Origin: Streptomyces typhae
Lineage (GTDB): Bacteria > Actinomycetota > Actinomycetes > Streptomycetales > Streptomycetaceae
NCBI RefSeq assembly: GCF_009755605.1
Contig: NZ_WPNZ01000003.1
Span: forward strand, 434,001-498,000
Reading direction: 5' to 3'
Length of the DNA: 64,000 nt
Below, in pieces: positions 8,223 to 16,731 of the stretch. Made by a program: the position numbers and the translations under genes. Position 1 is the first letter of the stretch. Every line of letters begins with the position of its first letter. Below the pieces are notes generated by a model. The model was not told where the DNA came from, searched no databases, and saw only the letters and a list, made by a program, of their open reading frames with translations.

Positions 8223-9626
8223 ATGCCCGAGCCCGTCACCCGCCCTCATGACCTCTCCCCCGCCCCGGCCGACCCCGCCCCGGCCGGCCCCGACCCGGCC
8301 GACCCCGCCCCGGCTGACCCCGCCCCCGGCAACCAGCGGCCCCGCCGCCCCCGCACCCCCTACTCCCGCCTCTTCGCGATACCCGGCGCCACCGCCTTCA
8401 CCGTCGGCAACCTCATCGCCCGGCTCCCCATGGGCATGTTCAGCGTCAGTGCCGTGATCATGATTGCGGGGGCCCGTGACTCGTACGCCCTCGCGGGCGC
8501 CGTCACCGCCACCGGGCTCGCCGCGACCGCGGTCGTGGCGCCCTGGACGGCGCGTCTGGTGGACCGGTACGGGCAGAGACGTGTCGCGGTCCCCGCGACG
8601 GTCCTCGCGGTGCTCGGCTCGCTCTCGCTGCTGCTGTGCGTGCGCCTCGGCGCGCCGGACTGGTCCCTCTTCGTCTCGTACGCCGCCACGGCCACCACCC
8701 CGAACACCGGGGGCATGTCGCGGGCCCGCTGGTCGCATCTGCTGCGGGGGCGGCCGGACGCGCTGCACTCCGCGAACTCCTTCGAGCAGGCGGCCGACGA
8801 GCTGTGCTTCATGCTCGGCCCGGTGCTCGCCGCCTTCCTCTGCGGCGCGCTCTTCCCACAGGCGGGCACCCTCGTGGGCGCCGTGCTCCTGCTGACCGGG
8901 GTGCTCCTCTTCACCGCCCAGCGGACGACGGAACCGCCGCCGCGAGGCCGTACGGAGGGAGCGCCGAAGCCCAGATCGCCCCTTCGCACGCGCGGGATGC
9001 CCGCGCTCCTCGTCGTCTTCCTCGCGACGGGCGCCGTGTTCGGATCCATGGAGGTCGCGACCATCGCCTTCGCGGACGACCGGGGCCACGAGTCGGCCGC
9101 CGGTCTCGTCCTCGCCCTCCAGGCGGCGGGTTCGTGCGCGGCGGGCCTCGCGTACGGGGCACTGCGACCCGGCGGGTCCGCGGACCGCCGCCACCTCCTG
9201 TGCGGGGCGGCGATGGCGGCCCTGATGACGCTTCCGCTGCTCGCCGTCTCGCTGACCGGCTCGCTCGTGGTGCTCGCGGTCGCACTCCTGATCGCCGGGA
9301 TGGCGACCGCGCCGACGATGGTCACCGGTATGACGCTGGTGCAGCGCCTCGCCCCCGAGGGGCAGTTGAACGAGGCCATGACGCTCGCCGTGACCGGGCT
9401 CCTCGGGGGCATCGCGTGCGGCGCCGCGGGCGGCGGCTGGACGGTGGAGCACCTGGGCCCCGCCGCCGGCTACACCGTCCCGGCCGCGGCGGCCCTGTGC
9501 GCCCTGCTGCTCAGCACCGCGCGGGCTTCCGCCACGAGCACTCCAGCGCGCCGTCCGCCTCGGAACCGCGCTCCGCGCGGGGCGCGACCGGCACGGCCTT
9601 GTCCTCGTCGGACTTCGCGAGGGTGA
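8223..9626 (+). CDS. MFS transporter (efflux type)
   Basis: Twelve-helix major facilitator protein at the plasma membrane. After a Pro/Ala/Asp-rich tail the first helix begins near TPYSRLFAIPGATAF and the loop 2-3 signature-like segment is RLVDRYGQRRVAV. A central cytoplasmic Arg/Pro linker separates two six-helix halves; helix 12 ends at AALCALLLSTARA. The last 35 residues are Arg/Pro-rich and encoded antisense to the end of the carboxypeptidase gene, so they may be functionally idle. I used the ATG at 8223; a GTG at 8163 is also in frame and neither has a good ribosome site. Substrate unknown; sequence style suits drug or metabolite export. Divergent from the LysR gene. Confidence 0.85.
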   Translation: MPEPVTRPHDLSPAPADPAPAGPDPADPAPADPAPGNQRPRRPRTPYSRLFAIPGATAFTVGNLIARLPMGMFSVSAVIMIAGARDSYALAGAVTATGLAATAVVAPWTARLVDRYGQRRVAVPATVLAVLGSLSLLLCVRLGAPDWSLFVSYAATATTPNTGGMSRARWSHLLRGRPDALHSANSFEQAADELCFMLGPVLAAFLCGALFPQAGTLVGAVLLLTGVLLFTAQRTTEPPPRGRTEGAPKPRSPLRTRGMPALLVVFLATGAVFGSMEVATIAFADDRGHESAAGLVLALQAAGSCAAGLAYGALRPGGSADRRHLLCGAAMAALMTLPLLAVSLTGSLVVLAVALLIAGMATAPTMVTGMTLVQRLAPEGQLNEAMTLAVTGLLGGIACGAAGGGWTVEHLGPAAGYTVPAAAALCALLLSTARASATSTPARRPPRNRAPRGARPARPCPRRTSRG

Positions 9627-11112
9627 CGACGATGGCGTCCTCCAGAGCCTTGACGGAGGCGGGCAGGTAGTTGTTGAGGATGATGCTGAAGACCAGTTCG
9701 CGGCCGCCCGCGTCCGTCACGTAACCGGACAGCGCGGACGCCCCGGTCAGCGTCCCGGTCTTGGCGCGGACGTTGAGAGCCGCCGGAGTTCCGCACATGC
9801 GCGAGCGCAGCGTGCCGCCGTCGAACTTGTCCGGGTCGCACGCGACGGGCAGCGACCGGTACCAGTCGGCGAACCACGGCTCGCCCTTCGCCGAGCGCAG
9901 CAGCGCGATGAACTGGTCGGCGGCGACGTTGTTCTTGCGGGAGAGCCCGGAGCCGTCGACCTGGCGCAGGTCGCCCGGGTCGACCCCGGCCGTCTTCAGA
10001 TAGCCGGCGATGGCCGCGATGCCGTCGCCCCAACTCCCCGGCCGCCCCGTCGCCTTGTGCCCCATGGCCTTCGTCAGGGACTCGGCGTGCATGTTGTTGG
10101 ACAGCTTCATGAAGGGGATCAGCAGGTCCTTGAGCGGCATCGAGTCGTGCGCGGCCAGCGCACGCGCCCCCTCGGGGGCGGCGATCCCCGCCTTGGTGGG
10201 CCCGCTCACCCGCACACCGTGGGCGGCCAGGGCGTCCCGGAAGATCGCGGCGGCGTACCGCGTGGGCTCCCAGACAGTGATCCACTCCTTGGTGGTGGCG
10301 CCGCCCACGGGCACCGTGCCGGTGACGGTGATGGTGTTCCCGCCATGCTGCCGTTCGACGGCGAGGGTGTCGGACCCGCCCGCGGCGACGGTCCTCGCCC
10401 GCAGGTCGATGTCCACGTAGTCGGTCTTCGGAGTCACCGTGACCCGCGGCCGGTCCCCGGCGGCGGCACCCGGCGCCACCTCGACGACGACCGTGCCGGT
10501 GTCGTAGTCGGTGTCGGGTGCGACGCTGAGCGCGGAGATCTGCGCCGCGTAGTACGAGGACTCGTCGTCGGCGCCCCAGGTGTCGCCCTGGCGCCGGTCG
10601 TCGAACCGGGTGTCGTCGGCGACGAGCCGCCCCGCGACCCGCTCGACGCCCGCCTCCGCGACCCGCTCGGCGAGCCGGTCGTAGTCCTTGGCGAGCGTCG
10701 TCGGGTCGCCGGTGCCCCGCAGGTACAGATCGCCCTTGAGTACGGGTCCGTGCCGGTCGCCGGTGGTGAGCACGTCGGTGCGGAAGCGGTGGTCCGGGCC
10801 GAGCAGTTCCAGGGCGGCGGCGGAGGTGAGCATCTTGGTGTTGGACGCGGGCATGAGCCGCCCGCTGGGCAGATGCTGGTAGAGGGTCCTGCCGGTCGCG
10901 GCGTCGGCGACCACGACACTGGCGGCGCCGCCCTCCATCCGGGGGTCGCCGAGGATGGTGTCGATGGCTTCGGGCAGCCCGCTCCGGTCGGAGTCCGCCC
11001 CGGCCGGGGCGGAGAGGGAGCCGAAAGAGAGGGTGGCCACGGCGAGGCCGAGCACGCCGGGCCAGATCCAGTGGCGCATGCGGTGGTTGACGCGTCTCAC
11101 GGGTCTTCTCAT
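9511..11112 (-). CDS. dacB: D-alanyl-D-alanine carboxypeptidase/endopeptidase, peptidase family S13
   Basis: Exported penicillin-binding protein of the DacB/PBP4 type that trims peptidoglycan stem peptides. A basic start and hydrophobic core (WIWPGVLGLAVATLSFG) form the signal sequence, with likely cleavage after the following APAGA. The three active-site motifs are present: SxxK in MPASNTKML near residue 88, SxN in KLSNNMHAE near 335 and KTG in VRAKTGTLTG near 448. The long insertion between SxxK and SxN is typical of S13. Length is 533 residues from the ATG at 11112, where CCAGGG lies just upstream; the frame stays open through the tmRNA gene, which is not coding. Its 3' end overlaps the convergent MFS gene by 116 bases. 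Confidence 0.92.
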   Translation of the reverse strand: MRRPVRRVNHRMRHWIWPGVLGLAVATLSFGSLSAPAGADSDRSGLPEAIDTILGDPRMEGGAASVVVADAATGRTLYQHLPSGRLMPASNTKMLTSAAALELLGPDHRFRTDVLTTGDRHGPVLKGDLYLRGTGDPTTLAKDYDRLAERVAEAGVERVAGRLVADDTRFDDRRQGDTWGADDESSYYAAQISALSVAPDTDYDTGTVVVEVAPGAAAGDRPRVTVTPKTDYVDIDLRARTVAAGGSDTLAVERQHGGNTITVTGTVPVGGATTKEWITVWEPTRYAAAIFRDALAAHGVRVSGPTKAGIAAPEGARALAAHDSMPLKDLLIPFMKLSNNMHAESLTKAMGHKATGRPGSWGDGIAAIAGYLKTAGVDPGDLRQVDGSGLSRKNNVAADQFIALLRSAKGEPWFADWYRSLPVACDPDKFDGGTLRSRMCGTPAALNVRAKTGTLTGASALSGYVTDAGGRELVFSIILNNYLPASVKALEDAIVVTLAKSDEDKAVPVAPRAERGSEADGALECSWRKPARC

Positions 11113-11169
11113 GACCCTGGAGCATCCCCGATGCCGGGCGCGGGCGACAGTAGGCGGCGCCGTACGGGG

Positions 11170-11221
11170 CCAGGTGGCGCACTGTACGACGAAGGCCAGG
11201 TGGCGCATCGTACGGCGAAGG
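11170..11221. repeat. 26-bp tandem duplication upstream of dacB
   Basis: Copies at 11170-11195 and 11196-11221 both begin CCAGGTGGCGCA and end GAAGG, with a few differences between. They occupy the gap between the tmRNA terminator and the carboxypeptidase start, where the dacB promoter should lie. Confidence 0.8.
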
Positions 11222-11251
11222 CCCGGTGGTCGTGGTGACCACCGGGCCTTC
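11217..11251 (-). terminator. Hairpin terminator after tmRNA
   Basis: Perfect 15-base arms, GAAGGCCCGGTGGTC and its complement at 11237-11251, with a five-base loop. It begins 16 bases after the 3' end of the tmRNA gene on the minus strand. Confidence 0.7.
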
Positions 11252-11266
11252 GTCTCACATGGGAAT

Positions 11267-11636
11267 TGTGGAGATGGCGGGAATCGAACCCGCGTCCAAC
11301 GGTGCGGAATCAGGGCTTCTCCGTGTGCAGTCCACTTCGATTTTCTCGGCCCCGGAGATCTCGTGGACAAGTCTCCGACGGGCTCAGTCACTGTTTGATT
11401 TCCTCCCAGACCCCGTGACCGGGTCTAGAAGTTTAGTTCCCTAGCTGATGCCAGGATCCGGGTCGGGAACAGCCCCGGGCTGACACTTCGCGAAGTCGCT
11501 ACTTAGGCAGCGAGGGCGAAGGAATCGCGCTTGGTGTTGGCGATTATTGGTTGCGACATATGGTTTACGAGATCATTGCCGCTTCCTCGACACGCTTCCC
11601 CTGCTTCGACATCCGCTGTCGAAACCGATCATCCCC
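11267..11636 (-). ncRNA. ssrA: tmRNA (transfer-messenger RNA)
   Basis: tmRNA enters stalled ribosomes with SmpB, tags the unfinished protein and frees the ribosome. The 5' end GGGGATG (11636-11630) pairs with CATCTCC near the 3' end (11276-11270), giving the tRNA-like acceptor stem; the T arm GGGTTCGATTCCC and the 5' element GATCGGTTTCGACAGCGG are present. The tag reading frame runs 11541-11503 and encodes ANTKRDSFALAA followed by TAA, with GCC as resume codon. Sequence after the tag shows the pseudoknot stems expected of actinobacterial tmRNAs. The 3' CCA is not fully encoded (ACAA), so it is probably added later. smpB lies immediately upstream on the same strand. Confidence 0.97.
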
Positions 11637-11652
11637 ATGTTGTTTTTTCAAA

Positions 11653-11689
11653 CCGGACCCTGCGATCCGGGCCGGACCCTGAGGTCCGG
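11653..11689 (-). terminator. Tandem hairpins after smpB
   Basis: Two adjacent inverted repeats built on CCGGACC and GGTCCGG lie between smpB and the tmRNA 5' end. They probably end the smpB transcript, though they could also be part of the tmRNA leader. No recognisable -10/-35 pair is obvious here for tmRNA. Confidence 0.4.
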
Positions 11690-11795
11690 GGCGCCCCGTC
11701 ACCTGCGGGACGTGTTCCATCGTACGTGACCAACGCCGACACGTGCCAGCCTATTCCCCGCGCGGGGCGGGTGCTCCCCGCGCGGCGCGAGGGGG

Positions 11796-12317
11796 CTACC
11801 CGATCCCCTGCCGCCGCCGCGCCGCCGAGATCGCGCGGTTCGTCTCGCGGGTGTCCTGCTTCTCCCGCAGCGTCTGCCGCTTGTCGTACTCCTTCTTGCC
11901 CTTGGCGAGCGCGATCTCGACCTTGACGCGGCTGTCCTTGAAGTACAGCGCGAGGGGCACGATCGTGTGGCCCGTCTCCTGGGACTTCGACTCCAGCTTG
12001 TCGATCTCCGCGCGGTGCAGGAGCAGCTTGCGCTTGCGCTTGGCGGAGTGGTTGGTCCACGTCCCCTGCACGTACTCCGGGACGTGGATGTTGTGCAGCC
12101 ACGCCTCGTGGCCGTCGATGTGCACGAAGCCGTCCACCAGGGAGGCGCGGCCGAGGCGGAGGGACTTGACCTCCGTGCCCATCAGGACCAGGCCGCACTC
12201 GTAGGTGTCCAGGATGTGGTAGTCGTGCCGCGCCTTCTTGTTCTGCGCGATCATCTTCCGCGCGGGCGCCTTCTCGGCGGCCTTGGCCGCCTTGCGCTTT
12301 TCCTTTTCCTTAGCCAT
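11796..12317 (-). CDS. smpB: SsrA-binding protein SmpB
   Basis: Small basic RNA-binding protein that escorts tmRNA to stalled ribosomes. All family landmarks are visible: [13 protein letters not shown] near residue 25, the beta-barrel core [18 protein letters not shown] and [24 protein letters not shown], and the Arg/Lys-rich tail ([20 protein letters not shown] then [11 protein letters not shown]) that enters the mRNA channel. At 173 residues it is slightly longer than the typical 160, owing to a Lys/Ala-rich N-terminus. No ribosome binding site precedes the ATG. Instead, a short inverted repeat covers the 18-bp gap after the protease gene and touches the start, so translation may be coupled to the upstream gene. 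Confidence 0.97.
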   Translation of the reverse strand: MAKEKEKRKAAKAAEKAPARKMIAQNKKARHDYHILDTYECGLVLMGTEVKSLRLGRASLVDGFVHIDGHEAWLHNIHVPEYVQGTWTNHSAKRKRKLLLHRAEIDKLESKSQETGHTIVPLALYFKDSRVKVEIALAKGKKEYDKRQTLREKQDTRETNRAISAARRRQGIG

Positions 12318-12338
12318 AGTGCGGCCATTTTCGCACTA
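12317..12338 (-). promoter_or_regulatory. Inverted repeat abutting the smpB start codon
   Basis: Seven-base arms TAGTGCG and CGCACTA around an eight-base centre. On the message the first arm begins with the TAG stop of the protease gene and the second ends in the A of the smpB ATG. It could hide the smpB start until ribosomes finish the upstream gene. Confidence 0.45.
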
Positions 12339-13568
12339 CGAGGGGGGTCCGAGGCCAGTCAATACTGTCTCGGCCCGCTTCTGGGCACCGTCCTCGACCT
12401 CCAGGTCGGGGGTGATGCCCCGGCCGTCGACCGCCCGCCCCGAAGGGGTGCGGTAGTGCCCGACGGTCAGCTCGGCGACGGAGCCGTCCGGCAGTCTGCT
12501 CGGCATCTGCACCGAGCCCTTGCCGAACGTCCGGGAGCCCACGACGACCGCGCGTCCGCGGTCCTGGAGGGCTCCGGTGAGCAGTTCGGCCGCGCTCATC
12601 GTGCCGCCGTCGACGAGCGCGACCACGGGTCTGGTGGTGTCGCCGCCCTGCCGGGCGTGCAGGGCGCGCTGCCGTCCGCGGACGTCGTACGTGGCGACGA
12701 GGCCGCCGTCCAGGACGGCGGAGGACGCCTTGGTGGCCTCGGTGACCAGGCCGCCGGAGTTGCCGCGCAGGTCGAGCAGGATGCCGGCGCCCCGGGGTGC
12801 TTTGCGCACCGCCTGCCGCACGGCCTCGCCGGAGCCCTTGGTGAAGGCCCCGACCTTGATCATCACGGCGCCGCCGGGGAGCCTTCTGACGGTCACGGAG
12901 TCCGTCGACAGGCGGGCGCGGCGCAGGGTCTCGGTCCACGCGCGCGTGCCGCGGCGCAGGCCCAGGGTGACCGGGGTGTTCTCGTGGTCGCCGCGGAGCA
13001 GGGACACCACGTCCGTGACGGGACGGCCCGCGACCTTCCGGCCGTCGATCGCGGTGAGCCGGTCGCCCGCGCGGATGCCGGCCCGTTCGGCGGGCCCGCC
13101 GCGCTGCACCCGGGACACCTCGATCCTGCCGTCGGCGGCGCGCTTGGCCCACAGGCCGACGCCGGTGTAGGCGCCGTCCAGGGACTGCTCGAAGGCGCGG
13201 TACTCCCCCTGGGAGTAGACCGACGCCCAGCGGTCGCCGCTGCGGCTGACCGCTTCCTCGGCGGCCTCGGTGGTCTCCTTGCCGGACTTGCCGTCGGCCA
13301 TGGCGTCGGCGGCGGCGTCCGCGGCCGCGTCGGAGGGGTCGCGGCCCCTGTCGCGGCCGGTGTCCCGCTGGTCCTTGTCGCGGTCCCCGGCACGGTCCTT
13401 GGAGGAGGCGACGGAGCGGGTGGGCGCCGCCGCATTCCGGCCTTGCTCCGTCTCCCCGGTCCAGGAGCCGGTGGCCGCGCCGGTGGCGAGGACGCTCGCG
13501 AAGACCAACGTCAGGGCCGCCCCGCGGCGGATGCGACGGGGCTCGGCGAGCCGATCAGGGCCTGACAT
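12336..13568 (-). CDS. S41 family carboxy-terminal processing protease
   Basis: Exported serine protease of the CtpA/Tsp type. A signal anchor lies near residues 15-35 (RRGAALTLVFASVLATGAA), then a charged linker, then a PDZ domain at about 145-225 (GGPAERAGIRAGDRLTAIDG). The S41 catalytic domain has LLDLRGNSGGLV, the nucleophile Ser in GGTMSAAELL near residue 322 and the general base Lys in SRTFGKGSVQ near 348, the normal 26-residue spacing. Such enzymes degrade or trim envelope proteins from the C-terminus. It follows ftsX at a distance of 119 bases containing a hairpin, and precedes smpB by 18 bases. The same neighbourhood of ftsEX, S41 protease, smpB and ssrA is familiar from other streptomycetes. 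Confidence 0.93.
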   Translation of the reverse strand: MSGPDRLAEPRRIRRGAALTLVFASVLATGAATGSWTGETEQGRNAAAPTRSVASSKDRAGDRDKDQRDTGRDRGRDPSDAAADAAADAMADGKSGKETTEAAEEAVSRSGDRWASVYSQGEYRAFEQSLDGAYTGVGLWAKRAADGRIEVSRVQRGGPAERAGIRAGDRLTAIDGRKVAGRPVTDVVSLLRGDHENTPVTLGLRRGTRAWTETLRRARLSTDSVTVRRLPGGAVMIKVGAFTKGSGEAVRQAVRKAPRGAGILLDLRGNSGGLVTEATKASSAVLDGGLVATYDVRGRQRALHARQGGDTTRPVVALVDGGTMSAAELLTGALQDRGRAVVVGSRTFGKGSVQMPSRLPDGSVAELTVGHYRTPSGRAVDGRGITPDLEVEDGAQKRAETVLTGLGPPS

Positions 13569-13591
13569 GTCGGTGAGTCTAGGACAACGAG

Positions 13592-13625
13592 GGGCGCCGC
13601 ACGGCAGGTTGACCGTACGGCGCCC
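13592..13625 (-). terminator. Hairpin between ftsX and the protease gene
   Basis: Arms GGGCGCCGCACGG (13592-13604) and CCGTACGGCGCCC (13613-13625) pair with one mismatch around an eight-base loop, 63 bases past the ftsX stop. It probably ends or attenuates the ftsEX transcript. Confidence 0.5.
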
Positions 13626-13687
13626 GAGGCACTCCTCACACCCGCGGAACGGAAGTCGCCCGCCGTTTCACACCTCTGCTGCCCGCG

Positions 13688-14605
13688 TCACACCTTCAGG
13701 TACTTGCGCAGCGCGAAGAACGCGGCAAGGGCGGGCATCAGCAGACCGATGGCTAGCACCAGCGGCAACTTGGCCAGAACCGCGTCCCAGCCGATGAAGT
13801 TGATCAGGTTGAGCTTCTCGGACAGCTGCAGTCCGTGGTCGATGATGAAGTACCGGCCGAGGAGCAGGAATCCGCAGGCGAGCCCGCCACCGATCAGACC
13901 GGCGACGGCCGCCTCCAGGATGAACGGCATCTGGATGTAGAAGCTGGACGCGCCGACGAGCCGCATGATCCCGGTTTCACGGCGACGGCTGAACGCCGAG
14001 ACGCGCACCGTGTTGACGATCAGCATCAGCGCGACGACGAGCATCAGCGCCATCACCGCGAGCGCCGCCCAGTTCATGCCGTTGAGGAGCTCGAAGAGGT
14101 TGTCGAGGACGCCCTTCTGGTCCTCCACGGACTGCACGCCGTCACGGCCGGAGAAGGCGGTCGCGACCACCTGGTACTTCTCCGGGTCCTTCAGCTTGAT
14201 GCGGTACGACTCCTGCATCTGGTCCGGCGTCAGCGAGCTGGACAGCGGGGAGTCGCCGAACTGTTCCTTGTAGTGCTTGTACGCCTGGTCGGCCGTCTCG
14301 TGCTGGACGGTGTCGACGACGGGCATCTTCTTCAGGTCGGTGAGGATCTGCTGCTTCTGCTCGTTGGTGACCGCGCCCTTGGCGCACTTGGGGTCCTGCT
14401 CGGCGTCTCCCTTGTTGCACAGGAAGATCGAGACGTTGACCTTGTCGTACCAGTAGCCCTTCATCGTGCTCACCTGGTCGCGCATGAGCAGCGAGCCGCC
14501 GAACAGGGCGAGCGAGAGCGCTACGGAGACGACGACCGCGAAGGTCATCGTGAGATTGCGGCGGAGACCGACGCCGATCTCCGACAGGACGAACTGGGCG
14601 CGCAT
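13688..14605 (-). CDS. ftsX: Cell division protein FtsX
   Basis: Integral membrane partner of FtsE; in other bacteria FtsEX activates septal peptidoglycan hydrolases across the membrane. The 305-residue protein opens with the actinobacterial signature MRAQFVLSEIGVGLRRNLTM, has a first helix near residues 22-42, an extracellular domain of about 130 residues with a Cys pair (IFLCNKGD, DPKCAKG), and three more helices near 175-200, 228-250 and 275-297. The cytoplasmic loop SAFSRRRETGIMRLVGAS matches the permease-type coupling motif. GAAAGG is six bases before the ATG. It follows ftsE after a 112-base gap holding an 18-bp tandem repeat. Confidence 0.96.
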   Translation of the reverse strand: MRAQFVLSEIGVGLRRNLTMTFAVVVSVALSLALFGGSLLMRDQVSTMKGYWYDKVNVSIFLCNKGDAEQDPKCAKGAVTNEQKQQILTDLKKMPVVDTVQHETADQAYKHYKEQFGDSPLSSSLTPDQMQESYRIKLKDPEKYQVVATAFSGRDGVQSVEDQKGVLDNLFELLNGMNWAALAVMALMLVVALMLIVNTVRVSAFSRRRETGIMRLVGASSFYIQMPFILEAAVAGLIGGGLACGFLLLGRYFIIDHGLQLSEKLNLINFIGWDAVLAKLPLVLAIGLLMPALAAFFALRKYLKV

Positions 14606-14617
14606 GGCGGCCTTTCA

Positions 14618-14653
14618 GTGGATCAGGTGGAGCTCGTGGATCAGGTGGAGCCC
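14618..14653. repeat. 18-bp tandem duplication between ftsE and ftsX
   Basis: Two copies of GTGGATCAGGTGGAGC plus two more bases, at 14618-14635 and 14636-14653, directly upstream of the ftsX ribosome binding site. FtsE and FtsX genes often overlap or nearly touch; here they are 112 bases apart. Confidence 0.8.
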
Positions 14654-14717
14654 CGGGGAGCCCGGGGGCACACACGAGAGCGGACACCGGCGGCCATGGC
14701 AGGCGCCGGGTTCCGGA

Positions 14718-15407
14718 TCAGTGCTGGTAGCCGTAGACGCCGCGGGACTGGTCGCGGACCAGGCGGCCCTTCTCCAGCTCGATGACGCGCTTGCGCATCT
14801 GGTCCACGATCTGCTGATCGTGGGTGGCCATCACGACGGTGGTGCCGGTCCGGTTGATGCGGTCCAGGAGCTTCATGATGCCGACCGACGTCTGCGGGTC
14901 GAGGTTGCCGGTCGGTTCGTCGGCGATGAGGAGCTTCGGCCGGTTGACGAAGGCGCGGGCGATCGCCACCCGCTGCTGCTCACCGCCGGAGAGCTCGCCG
15001 GGCATCCGGTCCTCCTTGCCGCCGAGCCCGACGAGGTCGAGGACCTGGGGCACGGACTTGCGGATCTCGCCGCGCGACTTGCCGATGACCTCCTGGGCGA
15101 AGGCCACGTTCTCGGCGACGGTCTTGTTGGGGAGGAGCCGGAAGTCCTGGAAGACGGTCCCCAGCTGGCGGCGCATGTGCGGCACCTTCCAGTTGGAGAG
15201 CCGGGCCAGGTCCTTGCCCAGGACGTGCACCTGGCCGTGGCTGGTGCGCTCCTCGCGGAGGATCAGCCGCAGGAAGGTGGACTTTCCGGAGCCGGATGAA
15301 CCCACCAGGAAGACGAACTCGCCCTTCTCGATCTCCAGCGACACATCGCGGAGGGCTGGGCGGTTCTGCTTCGGGTAGGCCTTGGAGACGTTGTCGAATC
15401 GGATCAC
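14718..15407 (-). CDS. ftsE: Cell division ATP-binding protein FtsE
   Basis: ABC-type ATPase that binds FtsX at the division site and drives its signalling to cell wall hydrolases. The 229-residue protein has Walker [10 protein letters not shown] at about residues 36-44, Q-loop [12 protein letters not shown], signature LSGGEQQR, Walker [15 protein letters not shown] and switch His in MATHDQQI. It starts at a GTG ([20 protein letters not shown]). The C-terminus ends [10 protein letters not shown], as in other streptomycetes. It is the first gene of the ftsEX unit; the 250-base region upstream is shared with the divergent zinc-ribbon gene. Confidence 0.96.
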   Translation of the reverse strand: MIRFDNVSKAYPKQNRPALRDVSLEIEKGEFVFLVGSSGSGKSTFLRLILREERTSHGQVHVLGKDLARLSNWKVPHMRRQLGTVFQDFRLLPNKTVAENVAFAQEVIGKSRGEIRKSVPQVLDLVGLGGKEDRMPGELSGGEQQRVAIARAFVNRPKLLIADEPTGNLDPQTSVGIMKLLDRINRTGTTVVMATHDQQIVDQMRKRVIELEKGRLVRDQSRGVYGYQH

Positions 15408-15657
15408 GGATGCACCACGGGTAGCCGGGGGTAGGTGAGCGTGACCCTACGCGAAGCGGGTGGGACCGCGCAGTCGGCGTCCTGAGTTGCGCGTTTTGTT
15501 GTGGATAGGTCCTGACACAAATGGGGCACCGGTGGAGCGAGGGTCGCGGTGGACGGCGGGCCGCGCCTAATTCCGTGGAAGCTGGCACAGTGGTAGGGGG
15601 AACGGTTGGGGTTCCCCGAGCGTTGGGCAGGCTGAGACTGTGCGGGAGGAGAGGCAC

Positions 15658-15849
15658 ATGACCTATGACAGGTTGGTGTGCGCGAACTGCGCGGCGCCTG
15701 TGAGTGAGGGCCGCTGCCCCGTGTGCCGGGCCAGCCGGGAGCGGATGCAGCAGGAGGGCCCCTTCGGCGGCCTCAGCCCTGCCACCCTGATAGGGCTGCT
15801 CGTGGTCCTGATCACGGCCATGGCACTGGTGGCGCACCAGACCGCGTAG
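15658..15849 (+). CDS. Small zinc-ribbon membrane protein (63 aa)
   Basis: A 63-residue protein with a CxxC...CxxC zinc-ribbon at residues 8-23 (CANC and CPVC, spaced eight residues) followed by one C-terminal membrane helix (ATLIGLLVVLITAMALVA). The ATG at 15658 is preceded by a strong GGAGGAG; an in-frame earlier start at 15640 is less well placed. The architecture suggests a membrane-anchored metal-binding adaptor with the ribbon in the cytoplasm. Function unknown. It diverges from ftsE. Confidence 0.8.
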   Translation: MTYDRLVCANCAAPVSEGRCPVCRASRERMQQEGPFGGLSPATLIGLLVVLITAMALVAHQTA

Positions 15850-15917
15850 TCCGTGTACGCGGAGTAGTCGGCGGGCACCGGACCGGAGGCGGCCCGATGA
15901 CACCCCCGAGGCACGAG

Positions 15918-15951
15918 GAAGGGCCCGGAGCCATGCGGCTCCGGGCCCTTC
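15918..15951. terminator. Strong bidirectional hairpin terminator
   Basis: Perfect 15-base arms GAAGGGCCCGGAGCC and GGCTCCGGGCCCTTC with an ATGC loop, between the zinc-ribbon gene and the convergent sortase-substrate gene. It can serve both strands. Confidence 0.85.
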
Positions 15952-16023
15952 TCATGTGCGTTCCCTGCGCTGACCGGCGGGTCGCTCGTTCTGCGTACCG
16001 GCCGGTCGGGAAGGGCGGGCGGG

Positions 16024-16731
16024 TCAGGCCGCGGCGCCCCGGTTGCCGACCAGGCGGGGCAGGAACCGGAAGCCGACGCCACCGGCGATCATGGTGGCGG
16101 CACCGATGATCAGGAAGGTGGTCTCGGTGGCACCGGTCTCGGCGAGTTCGTCGTCCTTCTTGCCGCCGCCGTTGTCGGAGATCTGCTCGACGGGCTGGGA
16201 GCCGGTGTCCGTCAGGCTGTCCTTGCCGCCCTGCTCGGCCGGTCCGGAGCCGCCGCCCGCGGGGTCGGCGTCGTTGCCGCCGGTGCCGCTGCCACCGCCG
16301 GTGCCGTTGCCACCGCCCGTACCGTTGTTGTGGTCGTCGTCACCGTCGCCGTCGTCACCCGGATCGGTGGGCTTGGTGGGCGGAACGGTGGGCTCGGGCG
16401 GGTCCGTCGGCTCGGTGGGCTCCGGCGGCTGCGTCGGCTCGGTGGGCTCCGGCGGGTCCGTGGGCTCGGTGGGCTCCGGCGGGTCCGTCGGCTCGTTGGT
16501 GGGCTCGGGCGGATTGCTGGGCTCCGGCGGGTCGGTCTCGTCGTCCGTACCCGGGAGGTCAACGTCGACACCGATGCCGTTGTCGTCGGCGGAGGCGCTC
16601 GCGCCCGCACCGCCGAGCTCGACACCGACATCGAGGGCCGAGGCGGCGCCGGCGGCGGTCAGCGAGGCACCGGCGGCGATCACCGCGCCGGCGGCGATCC
16701 GCGCGACGCGGATCCGCGTCTTCTTCGTCAT
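16024..16731 (-). CDS. Secreted protein with LAETG sortase signal
   Basis: A 235-residue surface protein. It has a signal peptide (RIAAGAVIAAGASLTAAGAA, cleavage near ALD), an acidic Asp/Gly region, a long stalk of PPEPTEPTD-type repeats from about residue 60 to 115, a Gly/Asn/Asp-rich segment, then LAETG near residue 196, a hydrophobic helix (TFLIIGAATMIAGGVGFRFL) and a short basic tail. LAxTG is the motif used by class E sortases of actinobacteria, so the protein is probably cut there and joined to the wall. No catalytic or binding domain is visible; it may be a spacer or matrix protein. The ATG at 16731 begins the conserved MTKKTRIRV. Confidence 0.82.
   Translation of the reverse strand: MTKKTRIRVARIAAGAVIAAGASLTAAGAASALDVGVELGGAGASASADDNGIGVDVDLPGTDDETDPPEPSNPPEPTNEPTDPPEPTEPTDPPEPTEPTQPPEPTEPTDPPEPTVPPTKPTDPGDDGDGDDDHNNGTGGGNGTGGGSGTGGNDADPAGGGSGPAEQGGKDSLTDTGSQPVEQISDNGGGKKDDELAETGATETTFLIIGAATMIAGGVGFRFLPRLVGNRGAAA

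Noticed and set aside
11112..11391. Upstream extension of the carboxypeptidase reading frame by 93 residues
   Set aside because: It runs through the tmRNA gene and its terminator; the open frame is a GC-content artefact, and the signal peptide begins at the ATG at 11112.
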